Assembly: GCF_000014565.1 (NCBI RefSeq)
Contig: NC_008268.1
Span: forward strand, 186,001 to 250,000
Direction of reading: 5' to 3'
Length of the DNA: 64,000 nucleotides
Source of the DNA: Rhodococcus jostii RHA1
GTDB taxonomy: Bacteria > Actinomycetota > Actinomycetes > Mycobacteriales > Mycobacteriaceae
The position numbers and the translations under genes were made by a program. Of this stretch, positions 56,568 through 64,000 are shown in pieces. The notes beneath the pieces were generated by a model. That model was not told the origin of the DNA, made no database searches, and worked only from the letters and a program-made list of their open reading frames with translations. Positions within the stretch are counted from its first letter, which is position 1. Every line of letters begins with the position of its first letter.

Positions 56568-57382
56568 GCTGCGCGACGCAGAATGTCGTGGGCACGGGCG
56601 AGCTGCGGCGGATGCCCGCCGTGGGTAACACGACTACCGTCCGCACCCAGACGCGCGATCGTCGTTTCGGCCCAGGAGATATCGTTCGAGTCGGGTGCCA
56701 ACGCGGTGTTGATCACCGGCACCTGCTCAGTAGCGAGGGTCAGTTTTCCGGTCATCCCCATTTCACGAGCCAGTCGCGTGTCGTCCCGAACGGCCTCGGC
56801 GTCGAGCGACAGTGTCGGTCCGTCGATTGGGGCTCCGATCCGGGCAGCCCGGCTCGCATTGACGAGCCGGGATCGGGCGTACGCCAACGCCATCGGGGTT
56901 CGCCCGGCACCGGTGTCGCGGCAGTAGTCGCCGATCCCGAACGCGAGACGAGAGACGGGAGCGGTGCGAGCGATGTCGTCGGCTGCCACGATCGCGGCCG
57001 CGGACTCGACGAGAGCGACCACCGGAATACCGGGAATCCCTTCAGCGGTGTCCCGTACCTGTTCGGGCGATTCGGTTTTCGACAGCATCAGCCCGCGCAC
57101 TCCGGGCAGGCCGCGGATCGCGTCGAGGTCGCGCTGCCAGTGCGGGGTGGTCGCGTCGTTGATCCGCACCCAACCTGCATTGCGTGCGAGCCACTCGGCG
57201 GTGCGGGCGCGCCCCTCGTCTTTCGCAGCGAATGGCAAACCGTCCTCGAGGTCGATGACGAGCGAGTCGGCGCCGGACGCAGCCGCCGCCGCGAGGACCT
57301 CGCTCCCGACTGCGGGAACCAGAAGCCAACTCCGCGCCATTGCGACGCCGACCTCGCTGCGCTGGGCTGTCTCGACACTCAT
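56546..57382 (-). CDS. CitE/HpcH-type CoA ester lyase-like protein
   Basis: This 278-residue TIM-barrel protein of the HpcH/HpaI aldolase / citrate-lyase beta group has SWLLVPAVGSEVLAAAAASGADSLVIDLEDGLP at the N-terminus with the Mg-binding acidic motif. WVRINDATTPHW follows, then LMLSKTESPEQV, VVALVESAAAIV with the metal-ligand Glu, and LAFGIGDYCRDTG. It probably cleaves or forms a C-C bond in a short CoA-thioester; the exact substrate is unknown. ATG 57382 has AGGGAAGAG upstream. Confidence 0.85.
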   Translation of the reverse strand: MSVETAQRSEVGVAMARSWLLVPAVGSEVLAAAAASGADSLVIDLEDGLPFAAKDEGRARTAEWLARNAGWVRINDATTPHWQRDLDAIRGLPGVRGLMLSKTESPEQVRDTAEGIPGIPVVALVESAAAIVAADDIARTAPVSRLAFGIGDYCRDTGAGRTPMALAYARSRLVNASRAARIGAPIDGPTLSLDAEAVRDDTRLAREMGMTGKLTLATEQVPVINTALAPDSNDISWAETTIARLGADGSRVTHGGHPPQLARAHDILRRAAHFASRT

Positions 57383-57512
57383 TCTGCTCTTCCCTCGGCC
57401 ATACCGAGGAGTCTGCGCGCGGCCGGGAGGCGACGCACTCGACGAAGCGGAGTGCGCCGACGGTGTCCGGTCACCGCTTCGTCAGGTGCGCCTCCGATCC
57501 GCGCAGTCCACC

Positions 57513-57800
57513 TCAGAAGTCGAAGCCCCAGGAGGCCGGATTGAAGACGACGCGGTACCAGACGTTGGTCGGTTCATCGAACGTGCACGGCACGATCACG
57601 GCTCCCGACGTCTGTTCGAGCGCCGCGGCCTTCCCGCAGAAGTACTCCGCGCCTTCACCGGACGTCTCGGCACGGTAGACGGGGCCGATGTGCCATGGTT
57701 CGGCACTCGCGGTTCCGGCCCCGACGGTGGCTCCGAGGACGAGGGGCGCGGACAGTATCCCGACCAATGCTGCGGTACGCCGAGCCGACTTCTTCTGCAC
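57513..57800 (-). CDS. Small secreted protein
   Basis: This 95-residue protein has a signal peptide (MQKKSARRTAALVGILSAPL, then VLGATVGAGTASAEP, cleaved near residue 34). The mature part contains two cysteines (EYFCGKA and VIVPCTFD) and aromatic residues near the end. GTG 57800 has AAGGAG 6 nt upstream. I recognise no family. It lies 67 bp after the Rpf-like gene on the same strand and might share its transcript. Confidence 0.72.
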   Translation of the reverse strand: MQKKSARRTAALVGILSAPLVLGATVGAGTASAEPWHIGPVYRAETSGEGAEYFCGKAAALEQTSGAVIVPCTFDEPTNVWYRVVFNPASWGFDF

Positions 57801-57867
57801 GGGATCTCCTTCGTAGGCGACGACACGACAGTTCTGTGTGATTAGTTCGCACAAGAACCGTCGGACG

Positions 57868-58497
57868 TTACCGGGGAGCCGACGCCCGCTCCTCGAACAC
57901 CTGACCCGACCCGTTCTGCTCGGCAAGTTCACGCGCGCTGTTCAGCGCTTCCTGGGCCGCCGCCTTCACCGCTGCCTTCACCGCGGCGGAATCGTCGACG
58001 GTCGCAGGCGCTTCGACAACATCCGGCGTCTCGACAACGTCCGGCGTCTCGACAACGTCCGGCGTCTCGACGAGGTCAGGAGTCTCGACAGGGTCGGGAG
58101 TTTCGATGGCCGGTGCAGGTGCAGGCGTGGTGTGGGGTACCTCGACGGGCGCTGTGCCACCCTTTTTCAGATACTGTCCGCACACGGGCCACGCGCCGGG
58201 GCCCTGGGTCTTCAGGACGTTCTCGGCGACCCGGATCTGCTCGGCCTGACTGGCTTCCGAGGCCACGCCCGTTCCACCGTTGGCCTTCCAGGTTTCCGGT
58301 GTGAACTGCAGTCCGCCGTAGAACCCGTTTCCGGTGTCGGTGGTCCAGTCGCCGCCGCTTTCGCACTCGGCGACTTCCTCCCAGTCGTGCGGGGCGCCTC
58401 CGGCGGTTCCGGCGCCCAGCCCGAGCAGAACGGTGACGACCGCGCCGATCAGGGCGATCCAGCCGAGGGTGTACTTTTCCATGTTGCGAGTGGTCAT
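57868..58497 (-). CDS. Rpf-type transglycosylase-like secreted/anchored protein
   Basis: This 209-residue protein has an N-terminal hydrophobic segment (YTLGWIALIGAVVTVLLGLG). An Rpf-type lysozyme-like domain follows at about residues 35-112: HDWEEVAECESGGDW with the catalytic Glu, then GNGFYGGLQFTPETWKANGG and VLKTQGPGAWPVC. Rpf proteins cleave peptidoglycan and wake dormant cells. Then come five to six ETPDVV-like repeats and an Ala-rich helical tail. ATG 58497 or in-frame ATG 58482 could start it. A leader of over 200 nt precedes it. Confidence 0.88.
   Translation of the reverse strand: MTTRNMEKYTLGWIALIGAVVTVLLGLGAGTAGGAPHDWEEVAECESGGDWTTDTGNGFYGGLQFTPETWKANGGTGVASEASQAEQIRVAENVLKTQGPGAWPVCGQYLKKGGTAPVEVPHTTPAPAPAIETPDPVETPDLVETPDVVETPDVVETPDVVEAPATVDDSAAVKAAVKAAAQEALNSARELAEQNGSGQVFEERASAPR
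58006..58106. repeat. 18-bp tandem repeats inside Rpf-type gene
   Basis: About five in-frame 18-bp units of the type CGGCGTCTCGACAACGTC encode the ETPDVV-like linker (units ETPDPV, ETPDLV and three ETPDVV). The three identical central copies suggest recent unit gain. Linker length may vary between strains. Confidence 0.85.
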
Positions 58498-58979
58498 GCT
58501 GGCTCAATCCTCTCCGCGCGTGCGGACGCGGCGTGCCGGCGACAACGCCTCGGTTGTCGGCCGTCCCTTTCGGTGCCTCGTCCCGCGCCTCGAAGGTGTC
58601 GGGATTACGAACCCGCGTCGGCAGATCTGCAGCGGCGGGCCCCCGAACGTGGCCTCCTCCCGAAATTCACACGGCATGAACAAGGTACGGATGTTCGACT
58701 ATTGAGAAACGCGAGTGAAAATTGTGCTGTTCTGAGGTTTCGATACCGTTTCGACGTCATGTCGTGACAATTCCGTAATGCGTTGGGCGGGCAGGCGAAT
58801 GCCCCAGCGGCTCACTCATTCCCGCCCCACGGCGTGGTCTCGATTTCGACACGGCCCAGCGCGGCGAACCTCCGCGGCCCGCAGGCGTGGCGGCAGACGC
58901 CGCCGTCCCCCGATCCGAACGAGATGAGCAGCCCTCGACAGCAAAGCATCTCGACATCATTCACCGAATTGGTGACGGG
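58498..58979 (-). other. Rpf leader, possibly structured, and intergenic stretch
   Basis: This 480-bp gap has no gene that I can support. On the minus strand, the 200 nt before the Rpf-type gene contain GGGAGGAGGCC, a GGGGGCCCGC segment, CGCGGGTTCGTAATCCCGAC and CCGACAACCGAGGCGTTGTC. Their order loosely resembles conserved blocks of the c-di-AMP (ydaO) riboswitch found before many actinobacterial rpf genes, but the match is imperfect. The rest (58740-58979) lies next to the end of the LuxR-type gene. Confidence 0.35.
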
Positions 58980-59843
58980 TCAGGGAAGCAAACCCTGACG
59001 TCGGGCTTCCACAACAGCTTCCTGCCTGCTGCGTACCTCCAACTTGCCCATGAGATTGCGCATGTACGACTTGACGGTCTCGACGCTCAGCGACAGCCGG
59101 TCGGCGATCTCGGCATTGCGGCACCCCAGCGCCACGTGCGCCAGGACGTCACTCTCACGCCGCGACAGCGTCACCGTCGATGGGTCGCCCGGCGCGGTAA
59201 GTCGGCGCAACTTCTGCTCGACCGCCTGCACCTCGGCGCCGAGACCGTCGTCGCCGAGCCTGTCCGCGATGTCGCGAAGCGCGAGGTAGCTCTCGGTGAT
59301 CGCTTCCGACACGCGCACGTCTCGCGGAACGCCGCGATCTACGCCGCTCGACGCGGCGAGCATGGCGAGCCTGCGGTCGACTTCGTCCCGGATGTCGAGC
59401 TCGCGCGCCAGCCTGGCCGCCCCGCGCATCACCCGGTCGGTCACCCGGTCACCGAGCGGGCGGTTGGCGCGCAGTCCCCCGTAAAGGGTGCCGCGCGTGC
59501 GGCCACGAACCACGACGGGGACCGCGAGCAGGGTTTCGATCCCCTCGGCGCCCACCTGGACGTCGTACTCGTGCGTGATCGACTCCGAGTTCGAGTAGTC
59601 CTGGATCCCGATCGGGCGCTGCTCCGCGATGGCGCGACCGCCGACGCCGCACTCCGCGTCGATGACGAGGTCGCGCAGGATCGTGCTCCGTGTTCCCACG
59701 AAGCCGGACAGCGTGAGATGCCCGCCCTCGACCGTGCCTCCGAAGAGCACCGGAAAGTCGGTCTGCCGCCGTAGGTCGCGTAGTTCGGCGCGGATCGCGT
59801 CGGTGTCGCTGGGTCTCAACGTGTCGTTCACTGGCACTCTCAT
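58980..59843 (-). CDS. GAF-LuxR-type transcriptional regulator
   Basis: This 287-residue regulator has an N-terminal GAF-like sensor domain at about residues 20-150 (FPVLFGGTVEGGHLTLSGFVG...IDAECGVGGRAIAEQRPIGIQDY...LAVPVVVRGRTRGTLYGG). A C-terminal LuxR helix-turn-helix follows (LSRRESDVLAHVALGCRNAEIADRLSLSVETVKSYMRNLMGKL). ATG 59843 (MRVPVND) is preferred to a TTG 9 nt upstream. It is divergent from an acyl-CoA synthetase gene, with a perfect inverted repeat between them, and probably controls it in response to a small ligand. Confidence 0.86.
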   Translation of the reverse strand: MRVPVNDTLRPSDTDAIRAELRDLRRQTDFPVLFGGTVEGGHLTLSGFVGTRSTILRDLVIDAECGVGGRAIAEQRPIGIQDYSNSESITHEYDVQVGAEGIETLLAVPVVVRGRTRGTLYGGLRANRPLGDRVTDRVMRGAARLARELDIRDEVDRRLAMLAASSGVDRGVPRDVRVSEAITESYLALRDIADRLGDDGLGAEVQAVEQKLRRLTAPGDPSTVTLSRRESDVLAHVALGCRNAEIADRLSLSVETVKSYMRNLMGKLEVRSRQEAVVEARRQGLLP

Positions 59844-59882
59844 ATTCGGCAATACCCACTTCGGAGGGTAGCGGTGCCGGCC

Positions 59883-59900
59883 TGACGTTCCCTAACGTCA
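59883..59900. promoter_or_regulatory. Putative operator of the GAF-LuxR regulator
   Basis: TGACGTT and AACGTCA form perfect 7-bp arms around CCCT. The site lies between the divergent starts (59843 and 59955), 40 bp from the regulator and 54 bp from the synthetase. Confidence 0.55.
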
Positions 59901-59954
59901 TCCGGGGCGTGTAGCGCCCGTCACAGTAGTCTCACCACATCTCGGAGGTTTCCA

Positions 59955-61559
59955 GTGTCCGGACCGACCCTCTCGACCGCGAACCACACACCGCTCAGCC
60001 CGCTGCGCTTCCTCGAGCGCTCGGCGAGCGTGTTCCCGGACCGGATTGCCGTCGTTCACGGCGACCGCCGCTACAGCTACCGCGAGTTCGGCGACGAGGT
60101 CGAGCGACTCGCCCGGGTCCTGCGGAGCCGGATCGAGCCCGGCGACCGCGTTGCATTCCTGTGCCCGAACACCCCCGAGATGCTGTTCGCGCACTTCGCG
60201 GTGCCCCTCGCAGGCGGCGTCCTCATCGCGCTGAACTCGCGGCTGGCGGGCCGCGAACTGGAGTACATCCTCGAGCACTCCGGAACGAGCCTGCTGTTCG
60301 TCGACTCCGAACTGGTCGGATCCGTCGCGACCGCCCGCGAGGCGGTCCCGAGTCTGCGCGAGGTGATCGAGATCCCCGACTCGACGATCGCGCGGCCGAT
60401 GGTCCCGGAGGGGATCGTGACCGGGATGTACGCCGACTTCCTCGCCGCCGCGGACGACGTGGACGGCACCCCGCTGCACTGGGGTGTCGACGACGAACAG
60501 CAGGTGATCGCGATCAACTACACGTCCGGAACCACCGGGAAACCGAAGGGCGTGATGTACACGCACCGCGGTGCCTACCTCAACTCCCTCGGCGAGACGT
60601 TCCACAACGGCTTCGCCGGGTCCACCAAGTACCTGTGGACGCTGCCGATGTTCCACTGCAACGGCTGGTGCACCCCGTGGGCGGTCACGCAGGCCGCCGG
60701 CACTCACATCTGCCTGCGGGCGGTGCGAGCCGATGCGATCTGGGACGCCATCGACACCCTCGGTGTCACTCACCTGTGCGGCGCTCCCGCGGTGTGCTCC
60801 ACCATTGCCGAAGCGCCCCAGGCACATCCGGTCGACGCCCTGCGAATCACCACCGCCGGGGCACCGCCGTCACCGACGGTGATTGCCCAGCTGGAGGCGA
60901 TCGGCGTCACCGTCGTCCACGTGTACGGGCTGACCGAGGTCTACGGGCCGTACACGATCTGCGAGTACCAGGACTCGTGGAGCGATCGGACCGCCGAGGA
61001 GCGTGCGTCCCTGCTGTCCCGGCAGGGCGTGGGCATGGTGCAGGCGGAGAACGCCCGCGTGGTCGACGCGCAGATGAACGACGTGCCGGCAGACGGCGAG
61101 ACCATGGGGGAGATCGTGCTGCGCGGCAACAACGTGATGCTCGGCTACTACCGCGATCCTGAGGCGACTGCGGAAGCGTTCGCGGGTGGCTGGTTCCACA
61201 CGGGCGATCTCGGCGTCATGCACGCGGACGGTTACATCCAGCTCAAGGACCGCGCGAAGGACATCGTCATCTCCGGCGGCGAGAACATCTCGACCGTCGA
61301 GGTGGAGCAGGCGATGATGACGCATCCCGCCGTACTCGACGTCGCGGTCGTCGGTGTCCCACATCCCAAGTGGGGTGAGCGGCCCAAGGCATTCGTCATC
61401 GTGAAGAAGGGGGCCACCGTCACGGCCGAGGAACTCGTCGAGCACACCCGTGGGCGCATTGCGAAGTTCAAGGTTCCCGACGAGATCGTCTTTCCCCTCG
61501 AACTCCCCCGCACTCCCACCGGGAAGGTCCTCAAGTTCGAACTTCGAAATTCGAACTGA
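59955..61559 (+). CDS. Acyl-CoA synthetase (AMP-forming)
   Basis: This 534-residue enzyme activates a carboxylic acid with ATP and joins it to CoA. It has INYTSGTTGKPKGVMYTHRG (P-loop-like A3, near residue 190), the YGLTEVYGP A5 motif, GGWFHTGDLGVMHADGYIQLKDRAKDIVISGGENIS and the C-terminal PRTPTGKVLKF with the catalytic Lys. The overall pattern matches medium-chain or methylmercaptopropionate-type ligases (AlkK/DmdB group). GTG 59955 has GGAGG 6 nt upstream. It is probably regulated by the divergent GAF-LuxR protein. Confidence 0.92.
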   Translation: MSGPTLSTANHTPLSPLRFLERSASVFPDRIAVVHGDRRYSYREFGDEVERLARVLRSRIEPGDRVAFLCPNTPEMLFAHFAVPLAGGVLIALNSRLAGRELEYILEHSGTSLLFVDSELVGSVATAREAVPSLREVIEIPDSTIARPMVPEGIVTGMYADFLAAADDVDGTPLHWGVDDEQQVIAINYTSGTTGKPKGVMYTHRGAYLNSLGETFHNGFAGSTKYLWTLPMFHCNGWCTPWAVTQAAGTHICLRAVRADAIWDAIDTLGVTHLCGAPAVCSTIAEAPQAHPVDALRITTAGAPPSPTVIAQLEAIGVTVVHVYGLTEVYGPYTICEYQDSWSDRTAEERASLLSRQGVGMVQAENARVVDAQMNDVPADGETMGEIVLRGNNVMLGYYRDPEATAEAFAGGWFHTGDLGVMHADGYIQLKDRAKDIVISGGENISTVEVEQAMMTHPAVLDVAVVGVPHPKWGERPKAFVIVKKGATVTAEELVEHTRGRIAKFKVPDEIVFPLELPRTPTGKVLKFELRNSN

Positions 61560-61641
61560 CGCATCTCGCAGGCAGCGCTCGGCGCGGAAACGGAGAACAA
61601 AACCTTCCAGTCGGACTTTTTCAATGGCATCGTAACGATCC

Positions 61642-62373
61642 ATGGGGGAACCAGGAGTCGACGCGTTCGCCATCTTCCACGCAGCGAACCAGTGGGTCAC
61701 ACCGATGGTGGCGCTCGACTACGACGTCGAACCCGGCATGCAGCACCGCCTGCTGCGGAAGTTGGCGGGGCGCGGATGGCGGGATCCCAGCCCCGTCATC
61801 GACGGCGTCGACGGCGTGACGTCGCCAGTGCTGTCGTTGCGATCGCTCGACGGGCGCACCCTGTTGATCGAGGATGACACGGACGTTCTCTTCGAGGGCG
61901 TCGTCGTGCCCCCACACGGGTGGATCGACGATGTTCGAGCCCTCGGCGCGGTCGGCGTGATCGCCGGAGCGGGCATCACCTCGATGCCCGACTGGGAACG
62001 GCAACTCCCCCGGTTGGCCCGCGAGAGCGAACTGCTCGGTTCCGTCGCCACGGTTACCCTCACGAACGCCTTCGGCAGGGAAGATGTCAACGCGTTTGCA
62101 TACGAGGTGATCTCGGCGTTGCGGCCGATGCTCCCTGCCGACGCGCTGCACGACGCCGGCTTCGCGCTCGAGGACGACCGGCCCCACCGCGCGGTCATCG
62201 AGGTCGTCGCAAGTGCGGCGAGACACCAGGTGGTCGTCCCCGCACGAATATTCGACCTGGTCCACCGCCGCGCCACGGACCGCACCTCGTTCGGGTGGCG
62301 GGAGTCCCGAATACTGAGGCGGCTCCTGCGAAAGGTTCGCACCGACGAACGCGCATCGAACGCCGAAGTCTGA
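61642..62373 (+). CDS. Conserved hypothetical protein
   Basis: This 243-residue soluble protein has an N-terminal AIFHAANQWVTPMVALDYDV stretch. A central part (VIAGAGITSMPDWERQLPRLARESELLGSVATVTLTNAFG) and a basic C-terminus (RESRILRRLLRKVRTDER) follow. There is no signal peptide, membrane helix or motif that I can name. It lies between two adenylate-forming enzyme genes on the same strand but 82 and 241 bp away, so joint transcription is uncertain. Confidence 0.7.
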   Translation: MGEPGVDAFAIFHAANQWVTPMVALDYDVEPGMQHRLLRKLAGRGWRDPSPVIDGVDGVTSPVLSLRSLDGRTLLIEDDTDVLFEGVVVPPHGWIDDVRALGAVGVIAGAGITSMPDWERQLPRLARESELLGSVATVTLTNAFGREDVNAFAYEVISALRPMLPADALHDAGFALEDDRPHRAVIEVVASAARHQVVVPARIFDLVHRRATDRTSFGWRESRILRRLLRKVRTDERASNAEV

Positions 62374-62614
62374 GGGCCCGAGTAGTAACGCGACTGATTG
62401 CTTCGCCACTACTTCTTCCCCGGTGTCATCGCATCCGCCACACTCCGCTCGGCACAACGAGAACTACCCCCAGGCCGGGGGCTCCGACCCGCCGGGAGAC
62501 ATGTGGGCACCGAGCTGGGCTCGCGCACACCTGACGATCGATGCGTCGCTGTGCGAAACTCGAAAGGGCACGCACGAGCGTGATGCGCCGAACCACCGTG
62601 ATGCGGAGGGCGTC

Positions 62615-64000
62615 ATGTCCCGATCGGTTGCCGGAGGTGCTTCGGAAGACGCGGAGCGCAGGGCGTACGCGCGTGTGCGCGCCGGCCATGTGAATGCGGT
62701 TCACGCCGCCCTCGAGGATCACCTGGGACGCCTGGACTGGCCGAGAGATCAGATCGAGCGCTACCGAACCGACCGGCTGCGGGCCCTCCTCGCGCACGCA
62801 CGCGAGCGGTCGCCATTTCACGCCCGGAGGCTTCGTGATCTCGATCCGTCCTCGGCCTCGCTCACCGACCTGGCAACGCTGCCGATGATGACGAAGCGGG
62901 ACGCTCAGGACGAGTGGGATGCGATCGTCACGGTGCGCGACCTCGATCGCGAACGTGCCGAACGGATTCTGGCCGAGCAGCAATGGTTTTCGTACACGTC
63001 GGGCGACGAGCAGATCTTCAGCTCGGGTGGGTCCAGTGGTGTCCGGGGCGTCTACGTCTGGGATTGGCAGTTCTACGTTTCGGCGGCGTGCCTTGCCTGG
63101 CGGGTACAGGCGCGCGAGGAACGGCGGGCGTCGTCGGTGCGGTCTCCCGCGCGGCTGGCCGTGCTGGCGGCCGGTGTCCCCCCGCATGCGAGCACGCCAC
63201 TGTTCGACGTGCCGACCGCACCGGGAATGGAGACCGTCGTGATCCCGGCGGGCGCACCGTTCGACGAGATCGTCGCCGCGGTGGCCGCGGCCCGGCCCAC
63301 GCATCTGGTGGGCTACGCGACGGTCATCGGGCGACTTGCCCGGGCCACGGTGGCGGGTGATCTGAAGATCAGTCCTGCGCGGGTAAGCACAAACTCCGAA
63401 CCCCTGCTGGAGGAGGATCGGCAGGCCATCCGCGACGCCTGGTCGGTGCCGATCCACAACCTCTGGGGGTCGACCGAGATCGGCGTGCAGGCCGTGGGTT
63501 GCGGATACGGCGAGGGCCTGCACGTGTGTGAGGACGAGGTTGTGCTCGAGCGTGTCGATGACAGTGGTGCTCCGGTCGCAGCCGATGCGCCCGCGGCGCG
63601 AACGCTCGCGACGGGTCTGGCCAACCGCACGTTTCCCTTCATCCGATACGACCTCGGAGACCAGGTCACGTTGCTGCCCGGTGGGTGCGCGTGCGGAAGC
63701 GCGTTCGCACGCGTCGCCGACATCGGTGGGCGGCGCGACGACGATTTCCGGTACGGAACGACGATCGTGCCCGCAAGCACTTTTCGCTACGTCCTCGGTG
63801 CAGATCCGCGTATTTCCGAGTACCAGGTCCGACAGACCGCCGACGGAGCGGAGATCTTCGCGGTCGGCGACCCCGACGTCGCCGCCCTGACGCCGGCTGT
63901 CACGGCGGCATTGCGCCGGCAAGGTGTGGCCGATCCGCAGGTCCGGATCGAAGTGGTCGACCATCTGCAGCGTCATCTCGCGAGCGGGAAACTGCAGCGG
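62615..64000 (+). CDS. PaaK/CapK-like adenylate-forming enzyme, cut by right edge
   Basis: At least 462 residues are present. PaaK-family features are MMTKRDAQDEWDAIV, SYTSGDEQIFSSGGSSGVRGV (nucleotide loop), HNLWGSTEIGVQAVGCG, FPFIRYDLGDQVTLLPGGCACGSAFARVADIGGRRDDDF and a C-terminal ACT-like part. The enzyme would activate an aryl or acyl acid as an adenylate or CoA ester. Compared with phenylacetate-CoA ligases, the loop has inserted residues (SGDEQIFSSGG). ATG 62615 follows GGAGG at about 5 nt. The end lies beyond 64000. Confidence 0.8.
   Translation, partial: MSRSVAGGASEDAERRAYARVRAGHVNAVHAALEDHLGRLDWPRDQIERYRTDRLRALLAHARERSPFHARRLRDLDPSSASLTDLATLPMMTKRDAQDEWDAIVTVRDLDRERAERILAEQQWFSYTSGDEQIFSSGGSSGVRGVYVWDWQFYVSAACLAWRVQAREERRASSVRSPARLAVLAAGVPPHASTPLFDVPTAPGMETVVIPAGAPFDEIVAAVAAARPTHLVGYATVIGRLARATVAGDLKISPARVSTNSEPLLEEDRQAIRDAWSVPIHNLWGSTEIGVQAVGCGYGEGLHVCEDEVVLERVDDSGAPVAADAPAARTLATGLANRTFPFIRYDLGDQVTLLPGGCACGSAFARVADIGGRRDDDFRYGTTIVPASTFRYVLGADPRISEYQVRQTADGAEIFAVGDPDVAALTPAVTAALRRQGVADPQVRIEVVDHLQRHLASGKLQR

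Noticed and set aside
58498..58720. Firm annotation of a c-di-AMP riboswitch before the Rpf-type gene
   Set aside because: The conserved blocks match only loosely and I could not draw a full consensus fold.
1..64000. CRISPR arrays, insertion sequences, phage genes, tRNA or rRNA genes
   Set aside because: I saw no regularly spaced repeats, transposase motifs or RNA gene signatures; the only tandem repeats are the coding 18-bp units at 58006-58106.

Overview
The window is high-GC actinobacterial DNA, most likely from the chromosome of a Rhodococcus (R. jostii/opacus-like) or a close mycolic-acid relative. This rests on the base composition, frequent GTG starts, separate lnt and ppm genes, a CobI-CobJ fusion, ANTAR regulators, an Rpf-type muralytic protein and deazaflavin/F420-type enzymes. 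I see no rRNA, tRNA, CRISPR array or insertion sequence.

Region 1 (1-17953, minus strand) is one uninterrupted reading frame for a giant non-ribosomal peptide synthetase that runs off the left edge. It holds five complete modules, the start of a sixth, and an epimerisation domain in module 3: C-A-T / C-A-T / C-A-T-E / C-A-T / C-A-T / C-. Its N-terminal condensation domain resembles the EntF type, so the peptide may be acyl- or aryl-capped. To its right is a minus-strand set fxsA - amidohydrolase - lnt - ppm (18228-22753) for lipoprotein acylation and polyprenyl-phosphomannose synthesis.

Region 2 (22.9-38.9 kb) is mixed. It contains a secreted protein, an orphan NarL-type response regulator, a CBS-domain protein, a YciI-like protein, a PAS-ANTAR regulator, a GT-C-like membrane protein and a frameshifted deazaflavin-type reductase gene. 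A TetR / APC permease / amidohydrolase catabolic cassette follows, then an orphan sensor kinase, a TauE/SafE-type exporter, a TldD-TldE pair and a stand-alone ANTAR protein.

Region 3 (38.9-48.2 kb) starts with a decayed DUF418 membrane-protein gene facing a TetR gene across two 26-bp operators. Cobalamin biosynthesis follows: cobN, with an F420/PPOX-type gene behind it, is read leftwards from a cobalamin riboswitch; cobG, cobH and cobIJ are read rightwards.

Region 4 (48.2-64 kb) is rich in small regulatory circuits, each with a visible inverted repeat or a recognisable gene arrangement. These are a BlaA/BlaB-like pair divergent from a class A beta-lactamase lipoprotein; an NmrA-like gene followed by an RsrR-type Rrf2 Fe-S regulator; SoxR divergent from an MFS exporter; and a GAF-LuxR regulator divergent from an acyl-CoA synthetase. 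Also present are a CitE-like lyase, an Rpf-type protein with a long leader and 18-bp tandem repeats, several small secreted or hypothetical proteins, and a PaaK-like adenylate-forming enzyme cut by the right edge.
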